Made by a program: the position numbers and the translations under genes
The notes under the pieces: model-generated
The model's database searches: none
What the model was told of the DNA's origin: nothing
What the model saw: only the letters and a program-made list of their open reading frames with translations
Assembly: GCA_900095095.1 (NCBI GenBank)
Contig: FMBT01000291.1
Coordinates: forward strand, 1,178,001-1,242,000
Reading direction: 5' to 3'
Origin: Fragilariopsis cylindrus CCMP1102
Taxonomy: Eukaryota > Bacillariophyta > Bacillariophyceae > Bacillariales > Bacillariaceae
Length of the DNA: 64,000 nucleotides
Shown: one piece after another, positions 22,783 through 33,899 of the stretch
How the letters are laid out: every line of letters begins with the position of its first letter
Numbering within the stretch: the stretch's first letter is position 1

Positions 22783-23831
22783 GACAGAAGTCGGGATCGA
22801 CGCGTTACTGTTTCTGTTTCTGTTTATAGTGTTATTGCAGGTGAATGGAATGTATCATCTCTCCAGGAACAATTATCTCATTGTTTAGATTTTTGTGTCA
22901 ATTAAAAAGTATCCATTAGCTACGTAGCCACAATAGTGCAGACTTTGAAGATCTGTGTGAATTGTGAAGTTTATCATGAGAACAACATCTGTTCATGAAA
23001 ATGGGGAATGGGATGACATATAAATCGGAAATTTGAGACGAAACGCTTACATGTACACTTATAAACGAAGCTGAATCAGTACTTTTTTGTTCTTACTCTT
23101 AATTTATCTTCGCTTAATTTATCTCAGTATTTTACTCCATATATATAAAGAAGAGATGCATAGCATTGGTGGGTTAATTTCAGTTCATGTTCTAGACAAT
23201 AATTGGACTCTACTTGTAGAGAAAACGTACTCAGTAGAATTTGTTCACCTCGGCCATTGGTTTTGTATATTATACCACCCTCACCAACCACTACAAAAAA
23301 TAGGGTATAGAATTAAATATCCAGAAAAAGATCTACATTTTGTTATTAATTGACTATAGAATATATGACAATGGGCCCATATATTGATGTTCGGAAAGAT
23401 CGTTTAAGAACAAATAGCATCCCAGCACTTACGAAATACTATTCTGTATATCATATGGCATAATGTAGTAGATACTAATTCACTCGGGTCCAGTAGCTCT
23501 TGGCGGCATCATCCAACCAGAGAGAACAATAGCATGCGTACTTACATATCAGCTCAACAATGGTTCAATTATGTTTAAAGGTAATAAATGAAACTTCTTT
23601 AGGAAAGATAGATGCAATGTTGTGGATAAGTCAAATTTGATTTTAATGTTATAAATGGTTTTATGTTCGTTCACCATAGCAATACTGACTTTTGTGCAGA
23701 CATGAAAAGTTGTAAACATGACATGATGTCTTAGATAATCGTTAGCCAGAGATCATTTCTTGGCAACCCTTACTATTAAAATATTTTTGCATAAAATAGA
23801 ATAAAATAAATATATCTATCACTAAGGCGGT
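22783..23831. other. Gene-poor gap
   Basis: About 1 kb upstream of the HA-repeat gene and downstream of the GNAT gene. An 88-codon open frame at 23087-23353 lacks a convincing start, domain or codon pattern. Nothing else recognised. Confidence 0.5.
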
Positions 23832-24923
23832 TTAAGGTAATGACTTCACATAGTAACCAATTTTGGAAGCATCACCACTCCAAAAAGGATTCCATCGATG
23901 TCCTACATCACGGTAGCCCTCGCTTTTATACAGATTAAGGGCTGACAAATTATCTTCGTCGACGTGTAAGTATATTCGATTATAGCCCCAACAGGTCTTG
24001 GCGATATTCTCGACGCATCTCACTAGTCCTCGACCAATTTTTTGTCCACGAAATTTTTCGTCTACACACAAATTACTCAAATATGGTTGCAAGTCGTTAC
24101 TATTCTTCTCCATCTTCCACAACTTTCTTTCTACTCTATCTAGCCATGGTATACTAAACGGTATTTTCGCATCACATGGTTGTAATCGTAGCTCGATCGA
24201 GGCGATAACATCAATCGAGTCGTCGGTTGTCTGTCGAGCTAGTACCAAAACTATCGACTCTCGTTCCGCTTTACGAATTTTTTCCTCATGAGACAATCCT
24301 GTTAACTCAGGAGCTGAAATCATTTCTTTTTGTGAAGGCTGTTGTAAAAATCGATTCGATATCCGCTGTCTCGTTCCTGAATACACTTCAGCGAACGCGA
24401 CAAGTCCAGAGTATCCATTAAGAAATTCTGCTGCTGGATTCATAAGCATTCGTTCAAAACTATTCATATCCTGTGATAATGTTATAGCCTCTGCACCGAA
24501 GGCAGATACAACAAATCTAGCCAATTCTGGCAATTCGTTTTCTTCGACTAGTCCAAGCTCATAACAAAGACCAAGATCGGTATCGGCATCGGCATCGGCA
24601 TCGCCGTCGTTTTTCATCGTTTTTGTGTCTGATATTATCATAGATGACGACGATGACAACGACGACGATGATAATGATCGAAAATACCCATCATCACCTA
24701 TACAACTATAGTCTTCCGATTGCGAAAAGAAAGAAATCGAATCCGCAAACCTTGTTAATGGTACCAGATGGAGAGGTTTATTCGAACGTAATGAGTGGCA
24801 ACATGATCCGAGATGGTGATACTGTTGCTTTTGCTGATGCTGCTGGAGTTGGGCGACATTCCTGACGTCCGTAAAGGCTGAGACAGATGCAATAAGAAGC
24901 AGAATACATGCTCGATTGACCAT
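23832..24923 (-). CDS. Plastid-targeted GNAT N-acetyltransferase
   Basis: Intronless, 363 residues. The N-terminus MVNRACILLLIASVSAFTDVR is a signal peptide ending in an ASAF-type motif with Phe at +1. This is the known diatom bipartite signal for import through the four plastid membranes. The C-terminal half is a GNAT fold: LSNLCVDEKFRGQKIGRGLV contains the acetyl-CoA binding Q/RxxGxG/A loop, and YLHVDEDNLSALNLYKSEGY is motif B. A Ser/Asp-rich linker separates the two. Plastid GNATs of plants acetylate N-termini, lysines or serotonin-like amines; the substrate here is unknown. Start: the ATG directly precedes the signal peptide. Confidence 0.87.
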   Translation of the reverse strand: MVNRACILLLIASVSAFTDVRNVAQLQQHQQKQQYHHLGSCCHSLRSNKPLHLVPLTRFADSISFFSQSEDYSCIGDDGYFRSLSSSSLSSSSSMIISDTKTMKNDGDADADADTDLGLCYELGLVEENELPELARFVVSAFGAEAITLSQDMNSFERMLMNPAAEFLNGYSGLVAFAEVYSGTRQRISNRFLQQPSQKEMISAPELTGLSHEEKIRKAERESIVLVLARQTTDDSIDVIASIELRLQPCDAKIPFSIPWLDRVERKLWKMEKNSNDLQPYLSNLCVDEKFRGQKIGRGLVRCVENIAKTCWGYNRIYLHVDEDNLSALNLYKSEGYRDVGHRWNPFWSGDASKIGYYVKSLP

Positions 24924-25416
24924 GGTTGTATAAATTTTGTTACTTGTCCAACTTGTTACTTCGAAAAGGTATGAATGTTGTAGTAGTACTGTAGACCTAG
25001 TGTAGTATGCAGTAGTGTAAAATGAATTTCAAAAAGAATTTAAAATTAACAGTTTTCTCGAACCCCCTTGTAAATTTTAAAAAAATTCATGGACTAGGAC
25101 CTTACTTTGAGCACCTCGTCAGAGGGGCATAAGTTGTAAAACGAAATTTCTAAAAATATTATTTATATTTTTATGAAGAAAAGTCGTTAAGTAAAAATGT
25201 TAAATTTATAAATCTATTAGATCTTGTAGAAATCAACTGATTTGAGTACCAGGACCTATTTATGATTGTGAATCCTACTATATACAGCAGACACAAAACC
25301 CAAATTTTGCTTATTATTTTTTGTCAACCAAATTTTTGAGAATTTTTAACAAGAAACAAGAACGACGACACGCGTTATTTCTACCATACAACTTTTACAT
25401 CATTCCTTAACGTTAG
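24924..25416. other. Intergenic region
   Basis: AT-rich spacer between the divergent GNAT and nucleoside hydrolase-like genes. An unseen 5' exon of the latter may lie here, because the first recognisable hydrolase segment has no ATG. No other feature is recognised. Confidence 0.4.
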
Positions 25417-26287
25417 TTCCTTTGTTCGTTGCAAACACCTTCTTCGCCGCAATCGTTGGAGCGGAGAAGACATAGCGTGGCCGCTCATTTTTGATAATGA
25501 TGCACACTATGATGATACGCTTGCGTTGATGTACTTGGCATCGAATCCTCTCTTTGACTTGATGGCTGCCACTACGGCTGGTGCAGGGGTACGGAACTTA
25601 TCATGGAGGACCAATCAACATACAGCAAGTCTTGACACTTTTTGGTAAAGATAAACACACACCAGTTTCGTACGGTCAGCCTATCTTCCTCGAGCCAATG
25701 AGTGCTTTCCCATTACAATGGCGTATCGAAACCGATGAATTCTTACAAGCACAAGATCTTCCCGATTCGGACATGCCTTTGAGTGTGTATCAGTCAGATC
25801 AACTCATTGCTAAGATTTTAAGAGAATCGCCCGTTGCAGTTGCCGTTGCTGTGACCGGTCCTGCTACCAATCTCGCCATTGCATTGCGACGCGAACCGGA
25901 GCTCATCAATCGTATTAGTAGTATTTTTACCATAGGATCGGATTATGGTGATGGTCCAAATAACGTATACGACTGGCGTAAGTTTTGTTATTTTTATTGT
26001 TGTTGTTGTTGTTGTTTTCATCAATCGTCTCAATAGAGAGGCAAAATATGTTCGATCGACTGTTCTGACATATGCAAGATATGTATTGGAGCGCATTGAA
26101 AGGAGACCCAGGCAGCACTACTATTGCTGATCCAAGTATTTACCTTCGCTCACTAGCAGCACCCGATATTGATACTATCTCTATCGCGAAGACTGAAAGT
26201 GCAGGACCCTCTTCCTCTTCTTCTGGTCTAACTATGGTAACTTACTTGCCTGTTGGTATTCCATTATTTGTCTTAAGTGCTTGGTAG
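25417..26287 (+). pseudogene. Nucleoside hydrolase-like gene, interrupted
   Basis: The segment from about 25481 encodes PLIFDNDAHYDDTLALMYL, matching the N-terminal metal-binding DxDxxxDD-type loop of inosine-uridine nucleoside hydrolases (here DNDAHYDD). HGGPINIQQVLTLFGK, PVSYGQP, FPLQWRIETD and VTGPATNLAIAL follow in the next frame. The switch lies at a GGGG run near 25587 and is equivalent to one extra base. A likely intron starts at GTAAGT (about 25980), after NNVYDW. The remaining frame to 26287 is short and ends without the usual C-terminal catalytic His/Asp region. No ATG is found upstream in frame; an AG at 25416 may be an acceptor for an unseen first exon. It could be a decaying gene or a real gene with sequence errors and missed exons. 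Confidence 0.55.
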
Positions 26288-26773
26288 AGACAATAGATTT
26301 TGAGCCAACCAACCACCAATCGAACTTCCTAAAATGAAATAATAATAATGATAACGGCGATATTTCATGTCTCATTCTTCTACTAGTATCTACTAGTAGA
26401 TACAATAGTAATGCCTACATGTAAAATAAATGATTATGATTGGACGGTAAGAAGCAGATAGAGGTTTGTCTGTGTGTGTGTTGTGTTTTTTTTTGCCGTC
26501 TCGCTGCATACCCTGTGTAATTTCATGTGTCTTCGTTTATTTAATTTACTGACAGCAGCAATGTTATGAAGATCAAGTAGTATATTGTCGACAAACTAAC
26601 TAAAGCCCAAGCCTAAGAAATAACGAGGAAGATCAGATAATTAAATCATCATTTATTGTTGTCCAAATAATGAAAAAAAACCAAATTCAAGATAGCTTAC
26701 TTTATCTATAAATTTTTAAAATTAGGCTATCTGTTTCCAAGTTGTTCGTATGCAGAATAGTGTTATCTTTCGT
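26288..26773. other. Intergenic, convergent 3' ends
   Basis: About 490 bp between the nucleoside hydrolase-like gene (+) and the SDR gene (-). Contains a short TACTAG palindromic repeat near 26380-26400 and a TG/poly-T tract near 26470. No gene. Confidence 0.5.
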
Positions 26774-27887
26774 TCATTCAGTTTTTTGGGCGTCCTTCTT
26801 CAGTCCACGCTTTCTGGTTGAAAGGTGCATTTTCATAATGACACTTGAGACGAATGAACTGGGTAAAATATCAAGGATCCAACCTTGGATTGCATGTAGC
26901 AAAAACGGAGAAACGACACAATCATCATATCCGACCCATTTAATCCCCAATGCAACAAACTCAGACGGTGTAGGTACCATCAAAGCTTTACGCATTTTTG
27001 CTAACTTAGTGGCTACATAAAAAGGAACTTGACACTGAGTAGTAACACCCTTCGATTTGTATTCTGCATTGAGTGCACGGGAAAATTTCTCAATGAAACT
27101 CTTTGAGCCAGAATATTCTGCCAATAATGGTAAATCATACATGGCCGAAGCGGACGAGATGTTAACAATCGCACCTTTTTTTCGTTCCAACATACCAGGT
27201 AACACCATTCGTGACATCCACACAGTGCTATCAATATTCATTGTCATCAAATTTGTAACCTCGTTATCGGTTAGTTCCATAAAGTACATCGGGTATCGGT
27301 AACTAACACCAACATTATTGACCAAAACGCCGACATCTAATTCCTTGACAACCTTTGCTACCTTATCTTGTGCAGCCTTGTCGAATTTAGAATAATCACA
27401 AACCAAATAGGAAACTTCAACTCCATAATTCTTGGCTTCTAACTCCTTCTTCACGTCCTGCAATTTAGACTCTGTTCGACTGATCAGAAGAATACTCTTC
27501 CCTTTCTTAGCCAAGGCGAAAGCATATGCTTTTCCGATACCATCTATTACCGTAGAGATTTTTTCATGTTATTTATTAAATTTGACATAAGGAATTGATT
27601 GAAATATTCATCGTGCAATGGAAAATGATGTTCATTAGTCGGAGCTATCACAATGATTTGACTGACTTACTACATAGAAAGACATACACATACACATACA
27701 CATATAGTCTCGTTCATTTCTTACCAGTGGCTCCAGTCACAACCGCCCATTTCCCATATTTTTTGAAGTTTTTCGCTGGACGAAGAAAAGTCTTGTAAAG
27801 ATGTGACAACGCCTTAACTAACAGATTAAGTGCGGTAAGAGTTACGATACCAACTGCTGCCGTTTCTATTAATTTGTATTCGACCAT
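26774..27887 (-). CDS. SDR of the 3-ketoacyl-CoA reductase/HSD17B12 type, 2 exons
   Basis: Exon 1 is 27887-27725 (ACTG|GTAAGA) and exon 2 is 27543-26774. The junction completes the NADPH-binding TGATDGIG motif, which confirms the splice. About 310 residues. An N-terminal hydrophobic helix (AAVGIVTLTALNLLVKAL) would anchor it in the ER membrane. LVNNVGVSY, the Ser of NISSASAM and the YSGSK catalytic Tyr/Lys are present. This combination is typical of the microsomal very-long-chain 3-ketoacyl-CoA reductase, the second step of fatty-acid elongation; a steroid or retinol dehydrogenase role cannot be excluded. The C-terminus is Lys-rich. Confidence 0.9.
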
Positions 27888-28804
27888 TCTCCTACAGTTT
27901 TGTTTCTTCTTCTTTTCTTGCTTTCGTGATATCTTTTGTGGACGGAGGCGTTTATATAGGAGAGTGGAAAAGGCAATGATGAATAGTCTTTTGTTGATGA
28001 CGATATACGATATAATTTCGAACGCATTTATTTATATTCAATACAAGTAGATCATAAATCTTGCCTGTGTGTCGTCGTCGAATCGGACCACGTAAAATCT
28101 TGTTGAAGTCGTCATCGATTTTTTTCAGGTATGCACGACTCGACTAAAGTGTGAATCAATCACGCGGGAATGTAAAAAATCTATGAAATGCGTCGGAACG
28201 GAACTAACGATAAAAGTAGCTAATCTCAACTTGTATCTACAGTATTAGTATTTGGGTTTGGTCAATCTTCTACTGTTAAACAAGACAGTGCACTTGTATA
28301 GTGATTGTATGTAACAGTTATAGTATAGAGAATATCACATTGATTCAGCCAACAACATCAACAACAACAACACAAACTTGACACAGCATTGATTATTGGC
28401 TTTTTTTCAAGCAATGCATGCATGGCATGGCTACATTATGCCCCACACCTCAGTTTTATTTCTAGAGCACTACTACTGTACTACTGTACTACTGTACTAC
28501 TGTAGTATAATGGAGATAGGTATGATACTTTTTCATCATACGATGATAGTGATGAAATTAATTCAGCTAAGTCTTGCCGAGATAACAAAAGACCAAAAAG
28601 TCACGTTTGGTGGCTAATAATCAGCTATGATAAACAGCTATTGGTTGCTTAATGGCTATGATAATGTCTCGCCTCTAGCAGATTACTAGCTAATTTTGCT
28701 GATTGAAAAAGTTTAGTTTCATAATGAATACTTTCTGTGCAATAAATAAATAGAATAATATATTTGCCTAATAGATTGTTGCATGTTTCGTTTTGTTTGT
28801 TTAT
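27888..28804. other. Gene-poor gap with octamer repeat
   Basis: About 900 bp. Contains four to five copies of TACTACTG at 28468-28500. A 73-codon open frame spanning that repeat (28396-28617) is not convincing. No other feature. Confidence 0.5.
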
Positions 28805-29612
28805 TTATTTAGTTTCTTCTTCCTTCTTCTCCTCTTCTTTTTTCTCTATGCCTCTTGATGGACCACTTGCTACACCGTTCAAATTATTTAAATAATCCCA
28901 TGTCTGTCTATTTCCGTAGTTACCAGTTCCCTTACGTGCTGCTTGACGATCTGAAATCGATTTTTGCAGTGCGTCGCGGTATTCTTCGGTATTCATTTCA
29001 TCCATGCCTGGGATAATATACGTATTAGTCGTTCCCTTAGCAAGACTCCCATTCCTCCGGACGCACTAAAGGCTGGTCCTTCACTATTATCATCAGGATT
29101 TGTCACGATGGTACTACTAGCTGTTACGTCAACGGGTGTCGATGCTGGTGTAGAGGAGGCAGAGGATGAGGCATCTTGGAGTCGTTCGTATTCTTTTTGT
29201 TTCATTTCGTCTAAACATTTTGAGACATGACAACGAATTCATCAACCTCCGACGAAGTAACTGATCCTGGTCCTTCCTTTACTCTCTTTTCCATGGTCAA
29301 TAGAATTTGTTGCAGATTGTTTAATATTTCATCGCTATACAGCTTAGGTTCATCGGCGTCGGCAGATAATCCTTGTTTTTCACGCTGACGAGCAAGAATT
29401 TCCGCCGGAGTAAGCGGTTTATTTCTAATTTTGGTGCTTTTATCAGAAGATTCATCAGCTGCTGCTGATAAGACGATGGGGTTATGATTTGAATCAACAA
29501 CTCTATTACGGGATGAGCATGATGTAGTAGAGGAAAAGGCGTGTTTTTCTGTTACCTGTAGTAGTAGTAACAGAAGCGATAGGGATGAAAGCGATAGGAG
29601 TTGGAGCTTCAT
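28805..29612 (-). CDS. Plastid-targeted protein of unknown function (two frame breaks)
   Basis: Starts at ATG 29612 with a Leu-rich signal peptide ending KHAFSSTT; the A-F is a diatom plastid transit motif. The mature part has a helical segment (LTPAEILARQREKQGL, LQQILLTMEKRVKEG), a Ser/Thr/Pro-rich linker, then IIPGMDEMNTEEYRDALQ, GNRQTWDYLNNL and a Lys/Glu tail. The reading frame shifts by -1 twice, near 29226-29232 (an AAAA run) and near 29050-29060 (a GGG run). Each is equivalent to one missing base, and the joined text reads as one coherent protein of about 267 residues. No intron with acceptable sites accounts for the shifts. I do not recognise a named family. The gene is divergent from the DnaJ gene. 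Confidence 0.65.
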
Positions 29613-30058
29613 GGCAGATAATTGTAATTGAGTTAAGAGAAGCAAGCAATAGTGGTTGGTGCCAAGACTACAACTACAATAATGTGTATGTACCGTACAA
29701 TGTATGATACTTTTATAATGTGTGCTCTACATGAGAAAAACATCGAACAAAAGGTATTTTTTATTGACAACCGAGTTTCACACAACGTTGAGCTTCATTT
29801 GAAAATTGTGAGGTAGACTGCCTGACTGACGGACTGACGTGTTGTGGGGAATTGTTTTACTTAGAACTTCTAAAATTCATTCGTGTACCTCCCCCAAATG
29901 ATAGGAAACCAAACCACCATTACGATAAGGCCAAATTAGAAAAATTACAAATAACATTACAGTGTACTGTATTCGAATTAGTATTCAGCATGTATACGAC
30001 ATTGAAAAAATTGTACTAGTAAAACATAAAATAAAATAGATATCTCTGACGATTGACA
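29613..30058. other. Divergent promoter region
   Basis: 446 bp between the plastid protein gene (-) and the DnaJ gene (+). AT-rich, with no gene or repeat of note. Confidence 0.5.
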
Positions 30059-31402
30059 ATGGCACCGAATTTAAACTCAGAAGACTATTATCAAATTCTT
30101 GGTATTCCAAGATCAGCTAGTGATGCAGAACTAAAAAAGGCATACAAGAAACTTGCTGTAAAGGTGAGTGATTAGTTGGGGAGATTATTATAAAGACAAA
30201 ATCGTGGTGTCACATTTATCCTCTTCGTACTTTTCGTACTACGTTGTACTGAACGAGGGTACTCTTCATGATCGTGGCTCAAGGCAAATCGTGGTGTCCC
30301 ATTTATCCTCTTCGTACTTTTCGTACTACGTTGTACTGAACGAGGGTACCTCTGTCATGATCGTGGCTCAACCGAGCAAAAATTACTGAATTGATGAGTG
30401 TGTGTGTGAAAAAATTGTACCTCATTAAACTTATTGTACTGACATATCATTATTATTTGCCTCCCTTCTTTATTTAAAAAAATAAAAGTGGCATCCCGAC
30501 AAGAATCCAGGAGATGAGCAAGCGACAACAAACTTTCAAAAGATCAGTGAAGCTTACGCGACGTTAAAAGATGATAAAAAACGGAAAATTTACGATGCTT
30601 ATGGAAAGGAGGCAGCCGATCAATCAGAACAAATGCCCGATGGACCAATGGGAGGACATGGACATGGACATGGCGGCTTCCCGGGTGGTATGCCGGGTGG
30701 ATCCTTTAGTTTTGGTGGTGGCGGTGGTGGTGGTCGAGGAGGACATCAACATCAAATGAGTCATGACGAAGCTGAATTTTTGTTCAGTCAATTCTTTGGC
30801 GGTTCCGACCATTTGGTGGTATGGGTGGACATCGTGGAGGAGGACAGGGTATGCGCATGGGTGGGCATCCAGGAATGGGTAGGCCAAGTCGTGTACGTCA
30901 GCCAAAGAGATACGATGCCATTCCGGTGGGAACTATCGTTAGTTTAAAGGATCTTGTCAGTAAACCAGAGAAAAATGGGGAACGTGGAGAAGTTCTACAA
31001 TATGATCCGAATACTGGTAGATATGTTGTGAAGATCGAGGATGGTGACGAAACTATTAAGGTAAAACCATCCAATCTGTTGCAGCATGTACATTTAAAGG
31101 TTCACAATCTCGAGAGTAGAGCAGATTTGAATGGTGAAAAGGCAACAATCCTTGCATGGGATGATAGCAAACAGAGATACAACATATACGTTATGAGCAT
31201 ATCCAAAGTACTAAGTTTGAAACCGACAAATGTTGTTCTTGATAATGGTACGGTAGGAAAAATAACTGGTCTACAATCGAAACCAGAACTAAATGGTCAA
31301 TGGGGGACCATCACGAACTTTAATTCCGAATCTGATAGATACGACATTCAATTATCAGCAGACAAAATTCTACGGCTCAAATTGGACAACATTCGCCTGT
31401 AA
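30059..31402 (+). CDS. DnaJ co-chaperone with three C-terminal beta-rich repeats
   Basis: Exon 1 is 30059-30163 (AAG|GTGAGT) and exon 2 is 30489-31402. The splice restores [14 protein letters not shown], with the HPD motif that stimulates Hsp70. The J domain (about 1-75) is followed by a Gly/Phe/His-rich region and [17 protein letters not shown]. There the frame shifts by -1 at a CC pair near 30810, where a DPFGG motif is expected; one missing base explains it. The rest holds three repeats of about 60 residues, each with an NGxxGxhxxxDxxxxRYxhxh core ([57 protein letters not shown]), ending in PSNL, PTNV and LDNI. This replaces the usual type II DnaJ substrate-binding domains, so client choice probably differs. 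Confidence 0.8.
30197..30373. repeat. 88-bp tandem duplication in DnaJ intron
   Basis: Two head-to-tail copies, 30197-30284 and 30285-30373, differ by only a few bases (for example TCACATT versus TCCCATT, plus a small insertion near the end of copy 2). They lie within the single intron of the DnaJ gene, so the duplication is recent. Confidence 0.93.
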
Positions 31403-31652
31403 TTTTAAATTTAACAATTAAAGCCAGTCGAAATTCAGTAATAATAGTAGTTTAATTGATTGAGGTATCTATATGTTATTTGTAAAGTTAATCGTAACAT
31501 GATGCATTATAATATATTACATAAGAACGAATTGATGCATAGTCCTAGTTGCAAAGAAAAAATATAATTCTTTCTATGTGAACGTATGATTGTATTGTGA
31601 TAGTCGTAAATTTTAAAAGCGCACATTGGATATAGCTATAGACTTGTCGATG

Positions 31653-33899
31653 TCACATAGGATAACCCGGTAACGTCCCAATAGAGCATGAATCCCATTG
31701 TTTACATCGTATCCATGCCGGTCGCTTTGAACGAGATGCGATCTCTGCCATTCCTATCGGATTATCTAATGCTGTATCAGGTGGTTGACCGACAGCAGTC
31801 GAAACAGTTGACACTACTTCGTGATTGCCTGACAGCATTGCTTCCATCTCATCCAAAGACATGGAGTCTAAAGACTTCATATTAGTATTATCCGTTTCTC
31901 CTAGGTCTGATATACTAGTGGTTCCGATATTCTGAGTTTCGTGGAACGTAACATTCTTTATTTCATCAATTTCATATGAGTATCCAAAGTTATCAGTCTG
32001 TTTTGCGCCAAGAATCTTCTTCAGACTATGAATAATACCTCGACTTGTCTTCATTGAGTTAGAGATAGAACTAGATGTCGTTTTGCCGTTGTCGTTATCA
32101 TCGCGATTATGCTGAAGGCAACGATCCAAGAGACTATTTAAGGGATATCCCAAGCTTTCCAAATGGTTTAACTGTGCCAACGGCAATTCCAGCGGATTGG
32201 TGTTTCCCTTCTTTTGACTGTTGCTATTTTTGGTTGAATTGTTCATCGAAAATGTTGGATCCAGTGCTGCCACAAAGCGTTGAGACAAGATGAGCCGTAC
32301 CCACGCAGAAAGGAAGTAGAGTTTGCGGCCAGACCCCACATCTAAATCATTGCGTTGGAATGTCACATGATTCTCAGTCGATAAAACACAATCTACGAGG
32401 TGGATTACCAAAGAGGCTGTAAACCCCGGCCATTTTCGACAAATAACGTGAATCAGCGGAGTATAGTATTGCCAACACTTGGAAACACCTTGTGGGGTAG
32501 CTGGAAAAGTCTTCTCCGAACCAGGGATCAAAACTCCTAGACCTATTGGCGCCTCACCGATACCTCCCCATATCAAGTATTGAGTAGCAATCGCATAACC
32601 TTCTTGAGGAGACGAAACGGACTGAACGAAGAGTTTTGCACAATCGTTTGGGGATTTCTCACCCTTTCTCTTTTTGGGTGTATTTTGAATAGTTTTTTGT
32701 TTCCTCTTGTTTCCTTTTCCTTTTCCTTTGCTATTTTTGTTCTTTTTTAGCGGTTCCAACGATGCAAAACGATTTGCATTGGTCCCTATTGATGTTCCAC
32801 ATATAGAACCAATCGCGGGAATATCAATATTATCACCTTCGTCATCAGTATCGTCGTCGTCGTTATTATCATCGTCGCCGTCGCTACTACTTAAGCTAGC
32901 AACTTCTCCAAAAAGCGGATCATAAGAAAGTACTGTCGTTTTCTGAATCGCTGATGGTTTCGTTTTCTTGCGTTTGTTCGTTGGCATTGATGAGGTTGCA
33001 GCGTCTTTGGATTCCTTTGTTTCTTTGTCATAAGAGGTGTTATCTCTAGAATTATCCCAATCCGAGGCACAAGCATTGTAGTCAAGTAAAAGATCGATCG
33101 AAATTCTTTTTTGCATTGATGGGTCTGATTCTGATGGAATTGTACGTTCTATAATATTTTCATTATTCCAATCGGTACATTTGGGAATCCAATATTCACA
33201 TTTCATAAATTCTAAGAGTGTCGATGTCGACAGTCGTAATACTTCGAGGTTTGGTAAGGTATTGTGTGAACTTTCGTGCCGTGTATCGACCAACCAAGAC
33301 GGGATTCCTAATTGGCCACATAAATTGGCTACACTAGCTGCCATGGCTCGTTGTTGTTGCAAAGAATCAGAAAATCCATTAATACACCGAACAATGGCCG
33401 AGGAGTATGCAAGTCGAAGCTCCATCACGCTGACGCTATTATCCATCAGTATCGTCCTTTGTTTCCGTCGTCGTCGTCGTTGTGAATCTCTCCAATAAAC
33501 TTGTGCTAGTGCACCCGTTGATTCTATTGCGTGTGGAAGCCCCTCCAGGGCATTCAATCGAGATTTCCATACGGAAATTTTTGTAAAGGCTTCTTGTGGC
33601 GATAACAATTCTTCTGGATTTTGATCATCACCACTTTGTTCACATTCCTGAAGAACTGACAGTAATGACTTTCCTACCTCTTGGAGTTCCCATTCATCCC
33701 GCCATGGGATAGACCTCGTCGTTTTACGCAATCGTTTGTTGTGCCTATTAAAATGTTCCGATCGACTCAATGAAATATATTCATCATGTCTACAATTGTA
33801 TTCGTATTGTGGTAATCGTTCATAGGCTTTTGGTTTTGGTTTCTTCCCCCTCTTCGTCTTGTTATTGATTTGCGGGGACGATGGTCCATAGTAACTCAT
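31653..33899 (-). CDS. LAS1: LAS1-like pre-rRNA endoribonuclease
   Basis: About 748 residues from the ATG at 33899 (MSYYGPSSPQ). The frame remains open further upstream through an Asn/Gln-rich stretch but without another ATG. The N-terminal HEPN domain is clear: SIPWRDEWELQEVG, NALEGLPHAIESTG, MELRLAYSSAIVRCINGFSD and the catalytic RHESSHN (R-x4-H), followed by NLEVLRLSTSTLLEFMKCEYW. The extreme C-terminus, CKQWDSCSIGTLPGYPM, matches the conserved Las1 tail that engages Grc3. Las1 cleaves at the C2 site in ITS2 during 60S maturation. The middle is Asp/Lys-rich and low-complexity, as in other Las1 proteins. Convergent with the DnaJ gene (250 bp). Confidence 0.9.
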   Translation of the reverse strand: MSYYGPSSPQINNKTKRGKKPKPKAYERLPQYEYNCRHDEYISLSRSEHFNRHNKRLRKTTRSIPWRDEWELQEVGKSLLSVLQECEQSGDDQNPEELLSPQEAFTKISVWKSRLNALEGLPHAIESTGALAQVYWRDSQRRRRRKQRTILMDNSVSVMELRLAYSSAIVRCINGFSDSLQQQRAMAASVANLCGQLGIPSWLVDTRHESSHNTLPNLEVLRLSTSTLLEFMKCEYWIPKCTDWNNENIIERTIPSESDPSMQKRISIDLLLDYNACASDWDNSRDNTSYDKETKESKDAATSSMPTNKRKKTKPSAIQKTTVLSYDPLFGEVASLSSSDGDDDNNDDDDTDDEGDNIDIPAIGSICGTSIGTNANRFASLEPLKKNKNSKGKGKGNKRKQKTIQNTPKKRKGEKSPNDCAKLFVQSVSSPQEGYAIATQYLIWGGIGEAPIGLGVLIPGSEKTFPATPQGVSKCWQYYTPLIHVICRKWPGFTASLVIHLVDCVLSTENHVTFQRNDLDVGSGRKLYFLSAWVRLILSQRFVAALDPTFSMNNSTKNSNSQKKGNTNPLELPLAQLNHLESLGYPLNSLLDRCLQHNRDDNDNGKTTSSSISNSMKTSRGIIHSLKKILGAKQTDNFGYSYEIDEIKNVTFHETQNIGTTSISDLGETDNTNMKSLDSMSLDEMEAMLSGNHEVVSTVSTAVGQPPDTALDNPIGMAEIASRSKRPAWIRCKQWDSCSIGTLPGYPM

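Noticed and set aside
23087-23353. 88-codon open frame in the gap between the HA-repeat and GNAT genes
   Set aside because: Hydrophobic start by chance, no ATG at the beginning, no domain, no splice context and AT-rich composition like the surrounding spacer.
28396-28617. 73-codon open frame and its TACTACTG repeat as a possible CRISPR-like or regulatory array
   Set aside because: The repeat is an 8-bp microsatellite with no spacers; the frame simply crosses it.
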